Origin: Lentzea sp. NBRC 102530
Lineage (GTDB): Bacteria; Actinomycetota; Actinomycetes; Mycobacteriales; Pseudonocardiaceae
Assembly (NCBI RefSeq): GCF_030269365.1
Contig: NZ_BSTF01000002.1
Span: 558,001 to 622,000 of the forward strand
DNA: 64,000 nucleotides
Reading direction: 5' to 3'
Below the pieces are notes generated by a model. It ran no database searches and was not told where the DNA came from. It was given only the letters and a program-made list of their open reading frames with translations. The translations under genes were made by a program, and so were the position numbers. Within the stretch, counting starts at the first letter, position 1, and each line of letters starts with the position of its first letter. Positions 18,001 through 26,723 of the stretch are shown here, piece by piece.

Positions 18001-18412
18001 CGCGTGTCATGGGAACGCGGATCCGGCGGATCCGTCTCGCAGCTGCCTCGCGCTCTTCGACGGACCCCTGACGGTGCCGGAGATCGCCCGGCTGCGGCTG
18101 GCCGATGCGGAGTTCGCCTACCTTTCGGCGTGCGACACCGCGCGGGCGGAACCGACCTTGTCGGATGAGGCGATTCACCTCGCCGGCGCGTTCCAGACGG
18201 CGGGGTTCCGGCACGTCGTCGGAACCCAGTGGGCCGTGAACGACGAGATGGCGCGCTATGCCGCCGGTCTCGTCTACGACGAGGTCATGGGGGAGGGTGA
18301 GCCCGACGCCGCTCGCTCCGCGGCGGCACTGCACTCGGTGCAGGCGGCGCTCAGGGAGGGGTTCCCGAACATCCCCTCACTGTGGGCGACGTTCCTGCAT
18401 GCCGGTGCCTGA
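15089..18412 (+). CDS. TPR-CHAT protein (caspase-like peptidase domain)
   Basis: The 1,107-residue protein starts at GTG 15089. About residues 1-700 are TPR-like helical repeats, with recurring blocks ending in EAVELSAEALELP or AITHARAATRQ. The C-terminal part, from about 780 to the end, is a CHAT domain, a caspase/separase-clan peptidase. The catalytic pair is visible as His974 in HFACHG and Cys1015 in LSACDTA, followed by GFRHVVGTQWAVND. TPR-CHAT proteins are thought to cut a target after a signal is sensed through the repeats; Csx29 of type III-E CRISPR is a well-known relative. No nuclease, reverse transcriptase or STAND gene is next to it. Target and trigger are unknown. Confidence 0.88.
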   Translation: MDWGRRFEEALRIAQVALTSKSLADAVVAGRRAVAAPGGGVHRAQLAAVLYWRYQQGGVLANLYEARELDRAAVADDPENAYKASNFALLLKKLFEEAGDPADLAEAETMARRAVALSPHSPAYRRMLSMVLRTAFTRTGDQAVLEEAVELSAEALELPDDQGDPAHYQYSFALSLADWYDAVRSLDALDEAITAARSAVSLSRPGAQDTIDRQAHLCAMLDTRWELTGTAQHKAELVDATTTLAMISPHGHTSRDMAERNLLALQGRDPLKPLPDEAELLAAEAVRRLARYKQTGEVERLEEGIALARAAVQAGTPIQERRASHLDTLAVALKERVNAVGGDLAESLDLHRQAIELDPCARHLSNASGTLLRIFRANGEFALVDKAIELTRAAVAQLPDAANLGMLAVCLNHRYEVTGELAVLEEAITHARAATRQIDEGDAWHNAANLATLLYSWFARTGELAGLRECAAMRETVLAGVPVRHPKRAEHLCNLAAVQHEIFDRSGDQKALNAAITARRAAVELTPEWHQDRFRYLAGLSSLMVAKGEVGEGVSLARQALRHTDPYHRAHRLMVLAQALGAEHALTADPATLTEALEVLRTASEVAVSPVEERLGAAVKWGELAARTGRREEAAVAMATAVGLLPRLASRRLGRGDAQHFLRRFTGLAGKAAACALDAGGPAAAVVVLEVGRGVLSAQALDVREDLSALREDAPALAQRFDELSEAIENDQNADRVALSAAFDEVLNGIRAVPGHEDFLRRPTFAELVDVASEGPVVLVNTSPTRCDALILTPDEVLPVTLPALSDAELRRRVKAFHTGLAEQENSARELAVLQTLEWLWHAVVRPVVAALPPAGAELPRVWWSPVGPLALLPLHAAGVHGGEWIGDHMISSYTTTIRALRYARRAPSGGRPRQLIVSMPKTPGDEDLPNAEREAAAVAMTVPGAKRLSADEANRAAVVRALADRTWAHFACHGNADPADPSRSCLALFDGPLTVPEIARLRLADAEFAYLSACDTARAEPTLSDEAIHLAGAFQTAGFRHVVGTQWAVNDEMARYAAGLVYDEVMGEGEPDAARSAAALHSVQAALREGFPNIPSLWATFLHAGA

Positions 18413-18629
18413 GCACATTTGACCTGTGGATGGGCATTTCAGCGGCGTTCAGGTGAAACTTCATTCGGCTATGAATTGGAATCTGTCGCGAGGTCACACG
18501 TGCGGCTTCGGCGCGTTGGTCTGATGGGGCAGACATCCGACGCACGCGGGTGAGTGGGTGTTTCACGCACGAGCGGCGTCCCTAGCGTCTGCGGTCTGTT
18601 CCCGAACCGCCGCTGAAGGGATTCCGCTC

Positions 18630-20951
18630 GTGCGAAGACGTTTGCCGGCAATGCTGCTCGCGGGCGTGCTCGCCGGCAGCACGCTGACCGCCGCAGTGCC
18701 CGTGGCCGCCCAGCCACCCGTCTCCACCCTCGCCAAGTCCGTGCAGGGCGTGTCCGATCCCGCCTCGCACGGCGCCACCGCCTCGTGGGTCGTGTCCTAC
18801 GACAACGCCGCGAACGGTGCCGCCACCATCACCGACCCGATCGGCGCGGGCCAGAGCCTGCTCGCCGGGTCGTTGCAGGTCCCGCCGGGCTGGACCGGCA
18901 CAGAAGGCAATCCGATCACCGCCACGCACCCGGACGTGCGCAACGGCGGCAAGTCCCTCGCGAACGTGCTGACGCCGCCGGTGCAGGCCAGCGCGAGTCC
19001 CACCGGCGGTGACGGGTTCATCCCGATCCTGCACCGCACCCCGCAAGGCCGGCTGCAGGCCTGGAACGTCTACCACCACCTGGGTCTCGCCAACGCGAAG
19101 CTGGTGTGCACCGACGTCTCGACCAGTTCGCTGTGCGCCGGCGGACCGTGGCCGAAACCGCTCAACACGGCTGCCGGCCCGTTCGGTTCCGGCAACACCG
19201 GCGACATCGCCAGCCCGCTCACCGCGCAGTACGTCCGCGACACGGCCGATCCCGCCCGCGTGTACTACTCGGCCGTGACGGCGTCCTCGATCGGCGTCGG
19301 CTGCCTCGACCTCGGCGCTCCCGGCAACTGCGGCTACTGGCCGTTGATGAACCGCAGTGGGCAGACGTTCGAGATGGCCGGACTCGTCCAGGTCGGCGGG
19401 AACCTCTACGGCGTCGCGAACTCCGGTCAGGTCCTGTGCTGGACGCCCGCGACGCAGACCGCGTGCGGCGGCCAGCCCTACGCGCCGGTCGTGCCGTTCA
19501 CCAACCACGGCGGCTACTACCTCGGCGCGCTCGCCGTCGCCGGCGGCAAGCTGTTCGCGTCGTCGACGCCGTCCCTGGGTGGTGGCACGCCGACGATGGG
19601 CTGCTTCGACCCCGGCACCGCGGCCAGGTGTGCGGGCTGGCCGTCGGCCAAACCGCTGGCCTCCGCCGGCAACTACAGCTACAACGCCTTCACCGCCTAC
19701 AGCACGACGGGCCAGGAGACCGGTGCGTGCTCGAGCACGGCCGGCGCCACGAACGTCACCACCTGCTTCGCCATCGACGGGACGCCCCTGTCCCACGGCT
19801 TCACCGCGCTGGAGAGCAACACGTGGGTGTTCACGCCGGAGGTCGTCCGCACCGGTGACCGGGTGCGCAGCTACTTCGGCATCTGGAGCGGCCCGTACGT
19901 CGGCGCGACCCTGTGCCACGACTGGAGCACCGGTACCGCGTGTGCCGGCGTGCCGTCGCGCATCTACCACCCCGGCGTCAACGGCGGGAACACGAGGGAC
20001 TACGGCTACGCCTACGACGCGCCCACCGGTTGCCTGATCGGGCTCGGTGACGCCGGCGTGCTGTTCTCCATGGATCCTGACACGGGAGCGTCGCCATGCG
20101 TGCGCAGTGGCGCTTCCGTGTCGCTCACCCCCTCGCAGTTCTACTGCGACGGCCAGCAGCACGCGACGAGTTACACGAAGGCGCGGCTCGTCGGGGTGAC
20201 GCCGGCGAACGTGAACTTCGGTGCCTCGAGTGTGCGGGCGACGGACGGCGGCGGCAATCCCGTTGCCGTGCCCGGGTTCGCGCCCGACGGCACGGTCGAC
20301 CTGTCCGGTGTCACGGCGTCCTCGTTGACGGTCACGGCGTCGCTGGTGCTGAACAACGCCGGGGACTTCGGCAACGGCAACCAGCCGTCGCTGTCCGTCG
20401 AGTTCTCCGGTGACGCGCCGCAGGTGTGCTTCCGCACCACGATCTCCGCGGACTGCGCGGTCACGTCCGTCGCGAACACCGCGGGCGGGACCGACGGGAC
20501 GGGCTCGTTCTCGTCCAACACGGTGACGCGCCAGGTCGCGCCGGGTGCGGCGTGCCTGCCCGACGTGGTGGTGAACAAGGAGATCTGCGGTTCCTACACG
20601 CCGTCGCACTGCAAGGCGGGCGGCGCGGGACCGTGGCTCAAGCAGGCGCCGGTCGGTGTGCTGGGCCTGCTGAACGCCACCGCGTACTGGCGGGTGACCG
20701 TGACGAACAACGGGCCGATCGCGATCGTCGACGCGTACGTGGTCGACGACGTGGAACCGAACTGCCAGGCCGGGCCGTTCTCGTTGCAGCCCGGTGAGTC
20801 CAAAGTGGTGCATTGCTCGACCTACGCGTTGCTGTCGCTGTTCCCCTTGACCAACAAGGCGAAGGCGAAGTACACGCCGGTCGGCGCGACGCGCATGTAC
20901 ACCGAGTGGTCGTCCGCGAAGGCCTGCTCGCTGCTCTGCGTGCTGGGCTGA
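18630..20951 (+). CDS. Secreted protein with C-terminal DUF11-like domain
   Basis: From GTG 18630, ten bases after GAAGGG, the protein has 773 residues. It starts with a Sec signal (VRRRLPAMLLAGVLAGSTLTAAVPVAAQ). The middle (about 100-480) has repeated short blocks of Cys-containing beta strands such as GCLDLGAPGNCGYWP and GCFDPGTAARCAGWP, suggesting a disulfide-bonded propeller-like surface. The C-terminal third has repeat-domain features (VTVTNNGPIAIVDAYVVDD) like DUF11-type adhesin modules. There is no LPXTG anchor or catalytic motif. It is probably a secreted or wall-associated structural protein. It stands alone, with a 217-bp upstream region and the convergent response-regulator gene downstream. 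Confidence 0.8.
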   Translation: MRRRLPAMLLAGVLAGSTLTAAVPVAAQPPVSTLAKSVQGVSDPASHGATASWVVSYDNAANGAATITDPIGAGQSLLAGSLQVPPGWTGTEGNPITATHPDVRNGGKSLANVLTPPVQASASPTGGDGFIPILHRTPQGRLQAWNVYHHLGLANAKLVCTDVSTSSLCAGGPWPKPLNTAAGPFGSGNTGDIASPLTAQYVRDTADPARVYYSAVTASSIGVGCLDLGAPGNCGYWPLMNRSGQTFEMAGLVQVGGNLYGVANSGQVLCWTPATQTACGGQPYAPVVPFTNHGGYYLGALAVAGGKLFASSTPSLGGGTPTMGCFDPGTAARCAGWPSAKPLASAGNYSYNAFTAYSTTGQETGACSSTAGATNVTTCFAIDGTPLSHGFTALESNTWVFTPEVVRTGDRVRSYFGIWSGPYVGATLCHDWSTGTACAGVPSRIYHPGVNGGNTRDYGYAYDAPTGCLIGLGDAGVLFSMDPDTGASPCVRSGASVSLTPSQFYCDGQQHATSYTKARLVGVTPANVNFGASSVRATDGGGNPVAVPGFAPDGTVDLSGVTASSLTVTASLVLNNAGDFGNGNQPSLSVEFSGDAPQVCFRTTISADCAVTSVANTAGGTDGTGSFSSNTVTRQVAPGAACLPDVVVNKEICGSYTPSHCKAGGAGPWLKQAPVGVLGLLNATAYWRVTVTNNGPIAIVDAYVVDDVEPNCQAGPFSLQPGESKVVHCSTYALLSLFPLTNKAKAKYTPVGATRMYTEWSSAKACSLLCVLG

Positions 20952-20970
20952 GCAGGCGCGTGGAGGAGCA

Positions 20971-21603
20971 TCAGCCGTACTCGGCCAGGTAGGTCAGGAC
21001 GGCGAGAACCCTGCGGTGCTCCTCCACGTTCGCGGCCAGGCCCAGCTTGGCCATGATGCTGCCGACGTGGGTCTCGACCGTGCGTTCGGTGAGCCAGAGC
21101 CGTTTGGCGATGGCCACGTTCGTGCACCCCTCGGCCATCAGTCCGAGCACCTCGCGTTCGCGCGGGGTGAGCGCCCCGGTGGTGGGCCGTCCGAGCAGCC
21201 GGCCCACCACCTCGGGGTCGAGGGCGGACCCGCCCGCCGCGACGCGCGCGATGGACTCCAGGAACTCGTCCACGTCGAGCACGCGGTCCTTCAGCAGGTA
21301 CCCGAAGCCGCCCTGGCTGACCAGGTCGACCGAGTGCTTCGTCTCGATGTGCTGGGACAGCAGGACTATCGCGACTCCCGGCTGGGCCTCGCGGATCTTG
21401 CGGGCGGCTCGCGCGCCGTCGTCCTTGAGCTCGGGTGGCATCCGCACGTCCACGATGGCCAGATCCGGGTCCGCTGATTTCACGACGCTGATCAGGGTGT
21501 CGGCGTCGGCGGCCTTGCCCACGACGTCGTGGCCCGCGTGGGTGAGCAGGCTCGCGAGGCCTTCCCGGAACAACGCGCTGTCCTCGCCGATCACGATGCG
21601 CAC
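20971..21603 (-). CDS. NarL/LuxR-type response regulator
   Basis: The 210-residue protein begins at GTG 21603, overlapping the end of the kinase gene by 13 nt. The receiver domain has the acidic pair Glu7-Asp8 and the phosphorylation site Asp52 in AIVDVRMPP. The LuxR helix-turn-helix at about 145-190 reads LTPREREVLGLMAEGCTN. It is the partner of the upstream sensor kinase and should bind DNA when phosphorylated. The most likely nearby target is the divergent membrane-protein gene at 23716, which is inference. The gene converges on the secreted-protein gene, with about 19 bp between the stops. Confidence 0.95.
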   Translation of the reverse strand: MRIVIGEDSALFREGLASLLTHAGHDVVGKAADADTLISVVKSADPDLAIVDVRMPPELKDDGARAARKIREAQPGVAIVLLSQHIETKHSVDLVSQGGFGYLLKDRVLDVDEFLESIARVAAGGSALDPEVVGRLLGRPTTGALTPREREVLGLMAEGCTNVAIAKRLWLTERTVETHVGSIMAKLGLAANVEEHRRVLAVLTYLAEYG

Positions 21604-23543
21604 GGCAGCACCGCCTGGATCGTCGTGCCGCCGCCGGGCCTGCTGGTGAGGCGCAGCTTCCCGCCGATCGCCGCGACCCGGTCGGCCAGTCCGGCCAGCC
21701 CGGAACCGTTGTGCGGATCGGCTCCGCCCCTGCCGTCGTCCTTGATGGACACGTTCACCTCGTCGGCCCTGTGCGTGACGCGGACGGTGATGGTGCTGGC
21801 CCTGGCGTGCTTGGCGGCGTTGGTGATGGCCTCGGCGGCGACGAAGTAGGCGGTGATCGCCACGTCGTCGGCCAGGTCGACGGCCGTGATGTCCAGTGCC
21901 ACCGGCACGGGCAGTGTGTGGGTGAGGGCCTGCAGGGCCGCGTGCAGGCCGTCGTCGAGGCTGGTGGGCCTGAGGCCGTGCGCGATCTGGCGCAGCTCCG
22001 CGATGGCGGTGGCCAGTTCGGCGACCCCCTGGTCGAGCAGCGCGTGCACGTCGACCTCGCCGCTGGGCAGCCTCCTCTGGGCGAGCCGCATCGCCATGCC
22101 GAGGGACACCAGCCGTTGCTGGGCGCCGTCGTGCAGGTCGCGTTCGAGCCGGTGCCGTTCGGCGTCCCCGGCCTGCACGATCCTGGCCCGGCTCGCCTCC
22201 ACCTCCCGCAGGGCGGCGGCCAGTTCGCCGCGCAGGCGGGCGACCTCGACCAGGTTCGCCGCCTTCTCCGCGACGACCTTGAGCGCTGAGGTGTCCTCGG
22301 CCGCGATGACGCCGATCTGCGTGCCTCCCAGCGTGATCGGCACGAGCCCGGTGTCGGTCACCGGGTCGCCGTTCGCGTCCACGAAACCCGGGGTGTTCGG
22401 GAGCAACAGGCCCACTCGCAGCGTCGGATCGCGGAGCGCTTCTTTGAGCGTCGCCTCGAGCTCCTCTGGTTGCGCCGCCTGGGTGTGCACGCGCTGCTGG
22501 AGCTCCTCGACGGCCTGGAGCGCCGCCCTGGTGCGCGGGAACAGCCTGCGGTCCACGGCTTTCTGCAGGTGTTTCCTGACGGGGGTGAGCAGCACGGCGC
22601 AGACCGCGGTCGCGCCGGCCGCGGCGACGGGGGAGTCCCGCCCCACGACGAGGCCGAGCGCCAGCGCCGCCACCCCGTACGCGCCCACGAGGACCAGCAG
22701 GACGATCGTGTAGCTGATGGTGTCGGCCAGCACGCGGTCGACGTCGTAGAGGTCGTGCCGCAACATCGCCACGCCGACCGAGCAGAACAAGGCGACGATC
22801 GTGACGATCCCGAACACCGTCGCCACCACACCGCTGCGGCCGGTCACGACGATCTCGGCCAGGCACACCACCGGGTACGCCGTCACCGCCAGCCCGGCGA
22901 ACGCGAGCCACTTGAGCTGGGCCCTGATCACGCCTTCCGCCTTGCGGAACCGCACGGCGAGGGAGACACCGGCCGCGATGACCGTGAAGACGAGCCCGAT
23001 GGTCACCGCGTAGCTGAGGACGTTGAGGGTGTCCGTGGCCTGCCCCCACGGCTTGGCGAGGTCCTGCATGGGTTCGGTGAACGGTTCCCGCGGCATCGTG
23101 CCGAGCGCCTGCTGTGCCAGCGCCAGCACGACGATCGCCGGCGGCAGGGCCTTCCAGCGGCCGGGCAACGTGCCGTTCGGGAAGTGCAGCAACAGCAACG
23201 CCACGGCGGCCAGCAGCCACCAACCGCTCTCGTTCAGCAGCGCCACCACGCGGGGGTCGAGCGGTACGGCGTCCGGGTCGTCCAGCCAGGTGCGGTAGTA
23301 GACGTCGCGGGTGGCCAGGAAGACCACGATCGCGCCCACCCAGGCCAGCAGCGGGCCCACGGGGTTGTCCCGGACGCGGTACTCGATCGTCACGCCCAGG
23401 GCGGCCATCGCCAGGCCGAGGACGGCCGTGCCGGTGAACGCCGGGGTGCTCGCCGGGGTGTGGAACAGCAGCCAGACGCCGCCTGCCGTCATCACGACGG
23501 CGGCGCTCAGGAGAGTCAGGCCGACGGGCCGCTGCCACCTCAT
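21591..23543 (-). CDS. Membrane sensor histidine kinase (NarL/DesK type)
   Basis: From ATG 23543 the protein has 650 residues. The first 300 or so contain about nine to ten membrane helices. A diverged GAF-like region then precedes the HisKA_3 box LERDLHDGAQQRL with the phosphorylated His near residue 471. The ATPase domain has GSGLAGLADRVAAIGG and ends in TTIQAVLPC. The large membrane sensor resembles those that detect lipids or envelope state. It is translationally coupled to the response regulator. A divergent membrane-protein gene lies 172 bp upstream. The signal is unknown. Confidence 0.93.
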   Translation of the reverse strand: MRWQRPVGLTLLSAAVVMTAGGVWLLFHTPASTPAFTGTAVLGLAMAALGVTIEYRVRDNPVGPLLAWVGAIVVFLATRDVYYRTWLDDPDAVPLDPRVVALLNESGWWLLAAVALLLLHFPNGTLPGRWKALPPAIVVLALAQQALGTMPREPFTEPMQDLAKPWGQATDTLNVLSYAVTIGLVFTVIAAGVSLAVRFRKAEGVIRAQLKWLAFAGLAVTAYPVVCLAEIVVTGRSGVVATVFGIVTIVALFCSVGVAMLRHDLYDVDRVLADTISYTIVLLVLVGAYGVAALALGLVVGRDSPVAAAGATAVCAVLLTPVRKHLQKAVDRRLFPRTRAALQAVEELQQRVHTQAAQPEELEATLKEALRDPTLRVGLLLPNTPGFVDANGDPVTDTGLVPITLGGTQIGVIAAEDTSALKVVAEKAANLVEVARLRGELAAALREVEASRARIVQAGDAERHRLERDLHDGAQQRLVSLGMAMRLAQRRLPSGEVDVHALLDQGVAELATAIAELRQIAHGLRPTSLDDGLHAALQALTHTLPVPVALDITAVDLADDVAITAYFVAAEAITNAAKHARASTITVRVTHRADEVNVSIKDDGRGGADPHNGSGLAGLADRVAAIGGKLRLTSRPGGGTTIQAVLPCAS

Positions 23544-23715
23544 CGGGCCAGGGTAAGGCCGGTTTCGGCGGATGGCCTCCGTGCTGCCACGGAGAACCGG
23601 TCCAGGGGCCGTACCGATGTGGGAGGGAGGGGTTCGCGGGTTCGCTGTGGGCCACGAAAGACCACCGCTCGTCTCGACACAGCCACCAGAGCCGAACCCT
23701 GAAAGGGGCGAGACC

Positions 23716-24408
23716 ATGTCCGTCGACCTCACCGCGGCACCCACCGCCGCCGAGACCTCCACCCGAACCCGGACGGCCCTGCTCGCCGCCGTCCTGGGCG
23801 TCACCTCGATCGCCGCGGTCGTCGGTGGCCTGCTCTGGCCGGAACCGGCTGCGGGCGGCGAGACCTACGCGTACACCGACATCGCGGCCGGCCGCGAACT
23901 CTGGTGGACGCTCCTGACCGGTCTCGCCGCCATGCAGGTCCTCAACATCCCGCTCCAGGCGCTCGCGACGATGGTCCTGGTGCGTGACCGGGGCAGCGCC
24001 TGGGCGACCTGGGGCGGTGCGCTCATGTGGACCGGCGGTGGGCTGCAGGGCGCGGCGGTGGCCGGTTGGGCAGCGGCGTACTTCTACCCGACCGACCCCG
24101 CCGTGGACCCCGCCGCCGGTACCGCCGTCGTCGAGGCGGCCAACAACGACGCCCACCTGTTCGCGTTGATGGTTCCCGGTGCCGCGCTGGTGTTGCTGGG
24201 CACCGTGTTGCAGTGCGTGGGGCTGTTCCGCTCGCGCGCCGTTCCGAGGTGGGTGCCGGTGCTGTCGCTGTTCGTCGTGCTCTCGTTCGTGATCCCCGGC
24301 AGCGGCCTGGCCGGCCTGCTGACGAGCATCCCGATGGCGGTGGGCGCGATCGGACTCGGCTACTTCGCCTGGCGCGTCACCGCGCGTCCGGACCGGTCAG
24401 GATCCTGA
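23716..24408 (+). CDS. Integral membrane protein, function unknown
   Basis: The start at ATG 23716 follows GAAAGGGGCGAG and gives 230 residues. There are about five to six hydrophobic segments (near 24-44, 66-90, 98-118, 148-170, 180-200 and 205-222). The extracytoplasmic loop between segments 1 and 2 contains [13 protein letters not shown]. No transporter or enzyme motif is recognised. It is divergent from the two-component system, which may control it. Its 3' end overlaps the convergent acetoacetate-decarboxylase-like gene by 32 bp. Confidence 0.75.
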   Translation: MSVDLTAAPTAAETSTRTRTALLAAVLGVTSIAAVVGGLLWPEPAAGGETYAYTDIAAGRELWWTLLTGLAAMQVLNIPLQALATMVLVRDRGSAWATWGGALMWTGGGLQGAAVAGWAAAYFYPTDPAVDPAAGTAVVEAANNDAHLFALMVPGAALVLLGTVLQCVGLFRSRAVPRWVPVLSLFVVLSFVIPGSGLAGLLTSIPMAVGAIGLGYFAWRVTARPDRSGS

Positions 24409-25297
24409 GGTCGTCGACGGTGTAGGACAGCGAGCCGCGGAAGCCGACGCCCGTGCGCTGGATGCGCAGGTCGGCGAGTTCCTCGCCCGGCACGTGCTGG
24501 AACGACAGGGATCCCGCGCCCACCCAGGTGTCGGCCATGGTCAGGTTCTTGAGGATCGACTGGGTCAGTTCGTGCACGGCCGGGTCGTCGTGCCGGCCCG
24601 CCTGCAGGCGCGGGAACTGGCGCAGGTTCACGATCGGGCGGGTCAGCGCCGGGATCGCGGGCGCGGTGCGTTCCAGGGTCACCTCGGCCTCGGCGAGGCG
24701 CCTGCCCGCGGTCGAGGCCGTGGCGGCGAACCTGCCGCCGGGGCCGACGACCGGCGCGGCCCTGCCCGGCACCGCGAAGGCGCGGGTCTGGTGGACGGCG
24801 CCGAGCTTCTTCGGGAAGCCCTGGAACCAGCCGCGGGCGAGCGAGGCGTCGTTGTCCACCCAGATGAACGGGCACCAGGCCACGTTCGTGCCGGTGAACT
24901 GGGCGTCGAGGAAGATCAGGAACTCGGAGTACTGGCTGCGCACCGGGTCCAGGTAGTCGTCGGCGTCGGTGGAGAACTGCCAGTCGATGAAGATCGCCCA
25001 GCCGTGGCCGGGGGACACGGGGTCGGGGGTGAGGCCCGTGGGCAGGGAGGCCGCCGCGGCCTCCGGGGTGGTCCAGAACTCGACGCCCACCGCGTCGCCG
25101 ACGTAGTGCCACGGCGGCGCCTGGACGATGCTCGCGGTGCCCTTCGCGCTCAGCGGCAGGCTGTAGCCCTTGAGGCGTTCGCTCGCGGACGCCGGGGGAC
25201 TGGAGGCGACGGCCGGCGTGGCCATCGCCCCCGCGACGACACCGGCGAGACCGGCACCGATCAGGCTGCGGCGCCCGATGTCGTTCTGCTCAGACAT
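24377..25297 (-). CDS. Tat-exported acetoacetate decarboxylase-like protein
   Basis: From ATG 25297 the protein has 306 residues. It opens with a twin-arginine signal ([20 protein letters not shown], cleavage after AVASS). The mature part has the acetoacetate decarboxylase fold, with GFPKKLG carrying the Lys pair that forms the Schiff base in true decarboxylases. Export by Tat, which moves folded proteins, is unusual for this fold, since the classic enzyme is cytoplasmic. It may act on a beta-keto acid or related ketone outside the cell, or be a non-decarboxylating family member. It is convergent with the membrane-protein gene and has no obvious operon partner. Confidence 0.85.
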   Translation of the reverse strand: MSEQNDIGRRSLIGAGLAGVVAGAMATPAVASSPPASASERLKGYSLPLSAKGTASIVQAPPWHYVGDAVGVEFWTTPEAAAASLPTGLTPDPVSPGHGWAIFIDWQFSTDADDYLDPVRSQYSEFLIFLDAQFTGTNVAWCPFIWVDNDASLARGWFQGFPKKLGAVHQTRAFAVPGRAAPVVGPGGRFAATASTAGRRLAEAEVTLERTAPAIPALTRPIVNLRQFPRLQAGRHDDPAVHELTQSILKNLTMADTWVGAGSLSFQHVPGEELADLRIQRTGVGFRGSLSYTVDDLRILTGPDAR

Positions 25298-25381
25298 GGT
25301 TCTCCTCAACGAGATGTGGAAAAGCACTCCACCCACTCGCACGGATCTGAGGACCGTCGCACCTCACCCTTGAGACGCACA

Positions 25382-26611
25382 TCACCGCCGTACCAACGGA
25401 AACTGTTCCCGGTCCGCGTTCCGGTCCCTTGTGGACAGCCACGCCACCAGCGCGACCGCCGCGGCCGCGACCCCGGCGAGGGCGGTGAACGCGAGGACCA
25501 CCAGCACGACGGCGAACGCGACGGCGGCGGCCACCCGCACCCCGCCGGACAGCACCCGCCACGCCGAGGCCGTGCACCCGAGGTACACCAGCAGGAACAT
25601 CGTGCTCGGCACGGCGACCAGCGAGTCGAGGTCCAGCACCCCCAGGCCGAACAGGCTGATCAACACCCCGCTCGACGCGAGGATCGCGGTGTTCAGCCAG
25701 TGCGGCGGCGTGTCGCACTCCCGCGGGTCGCGCGTGAGCGAACGGGCCAGGGTCGCCGCCCCGGACACGTAGGCGTTGATCGTCCCGATGGTGAGGACGA
25801 CGGCGGACACGGAGGCCAGTGCCACGCCGGCCGGTCCGACGGCGAGCACGAGCAGCTTCGCGACGGGCGTGGAGCCACCACCGTCCGGGCCGAGCGCGCC
25901 GATGGTGACGGCCGCGAGCGCCAGGTACAGCACGCTGGTGACGACGAGCGTGATCGCGACGATCCGCGGCAACTGGCGCCGCGGGTCGGCCAGCCGGGCG
26001 GTGAGTGGGGCCGCCGCCTCCCAGCCCACGAACGCGAGCATCAACGGCGCGGCGGCCGTTCCGACCGCCGTCCAGCCGTGCGGGGCGAACGGCGTCCAGT
26101 TGCCCGCGTCCGAGGACGACGCCCCGCCGGCGACGCTGAGCATCACCACGCCCAGCAACAACACCACGAGCCCGGACTGCACGGCCGAGGACGTGCGCAG
26201 CCCGCGCGAGGTGATCACCAGCACCACCGCCGTGATCCCGGCGGCGGCCAGGCACGCCGTCACCCGTCCCGAGCCGGTGAGCTCGGCGACGTAGCTCGCG
26301 CCGATCATGCTCACGATCGGCGTGCCGGTGATGATCCCGGCGAGGAACGTCCACGAGGTCGTGGCCGCCGCACGAGCGCCGAGACCGGCGGCGACGTACC
26401 CGCGCACGCCGGTCGCGGACGGCAGCCGGACGCCGAGCGCGGCGAAGACCCAGCCGAGCAGTCCGGACAGCACGAGCAGGCCGGACCAGGCGAGGACGGA
26501 CGCCGGACCGGCGATCGACGCGGTCAGGCCGGGCACGACCAGCAACCCGGGACCCAGCAGTGCCCCGACGTACATCGCCGACGCGCGCGGCACGGTGAGA
26601 GAGGAGGACAT
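25382..26611 (-). CDS. APC-family amino acid permease/exporter
   Basis: The 409-residue protein has about 12 membrane helices and the APC first-helix pattern YVGALLGPGLLVVPGL (a G-x-G-type substrate loop). It is shorter than most importers and closest in character to the YjeH-type methionine and branched-chain exporters. GAGGAGG directly precedes the ATG at 26611. An Lrp/AsnC regulator is divergent from it, the usual arrangement for amino acid exporters. That regulator is likely its controller, with an amino acid as effector. The precise substrate is not visible. Confidence 0.85.
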   Translation of the reverse strand: MSSSLTVPRASAMYVGALLGPGLLVVPGLTASIAGPASVLAWSGLLVLSGLLGWVFAALGVRLPSATGVRGYVAAGLGARAAATTSWTFLAGIITGTPIVSMIGASYVAELTGSGRVTACLAAAGITAVVLVITSRGLRTSSAVQSGLVVLLLGVVMLSVAGGASSSDAGNWTPFAPHGWTAVGTAAAPLMLAFVGWEAAAPLTARLADPRRQLPRIVAITLVVTSVLYLALAAVTIGALGPDGGGSTPVAKLLVLAVGPAGVALASVSAVVLTIGTINAYVSGAATLARSLTRDPRECDTPPHWLNTAILASSGVLISLFGLGVLDLDSLVAVPSTMFLLVYLGCTASAWRVLSGGVRVAAAVAFAVVLVVLAFTALAGVAAAAVALVAWLSTRDRNADREQFPLVRR

Positions 26612-26620
26612 GCCGTGAAT

Positions 26621-26639
26621 TCTCGAGCGCGAGTCGAGA
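26621..26639. promoter_or_regulatory. Inverted repeat between permease and Lrp genes
   Basis: TCTCGA, seven bases, then TCGAGA form a 19-bp interrupted palindrome in the 112-bp divergent region, ten bases upstream of the permease ATG. The size fits an Lrp/AsnC dimer site. Placed this close to the permease start it could block or activate that promoter. Binding is not shown. Confidence 0.45.
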
Positions 26640-26723
26640 CAGCCGCTGCGAAACTGAAGCGCTCAGAAAGCGTTCGGTGCAATCCTGTTGCGTCGAGAGC
26701 CTGATCGTTCGAACATCGTGCAC

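Noticed and set aside
18413-18629. A third copy of the dispersed inverted repeat (CGCACGCGGG and TTTCACG fragments)
   Set aside because: Only short pieces match and they do not form paired arms, so it is not counted as a copy.
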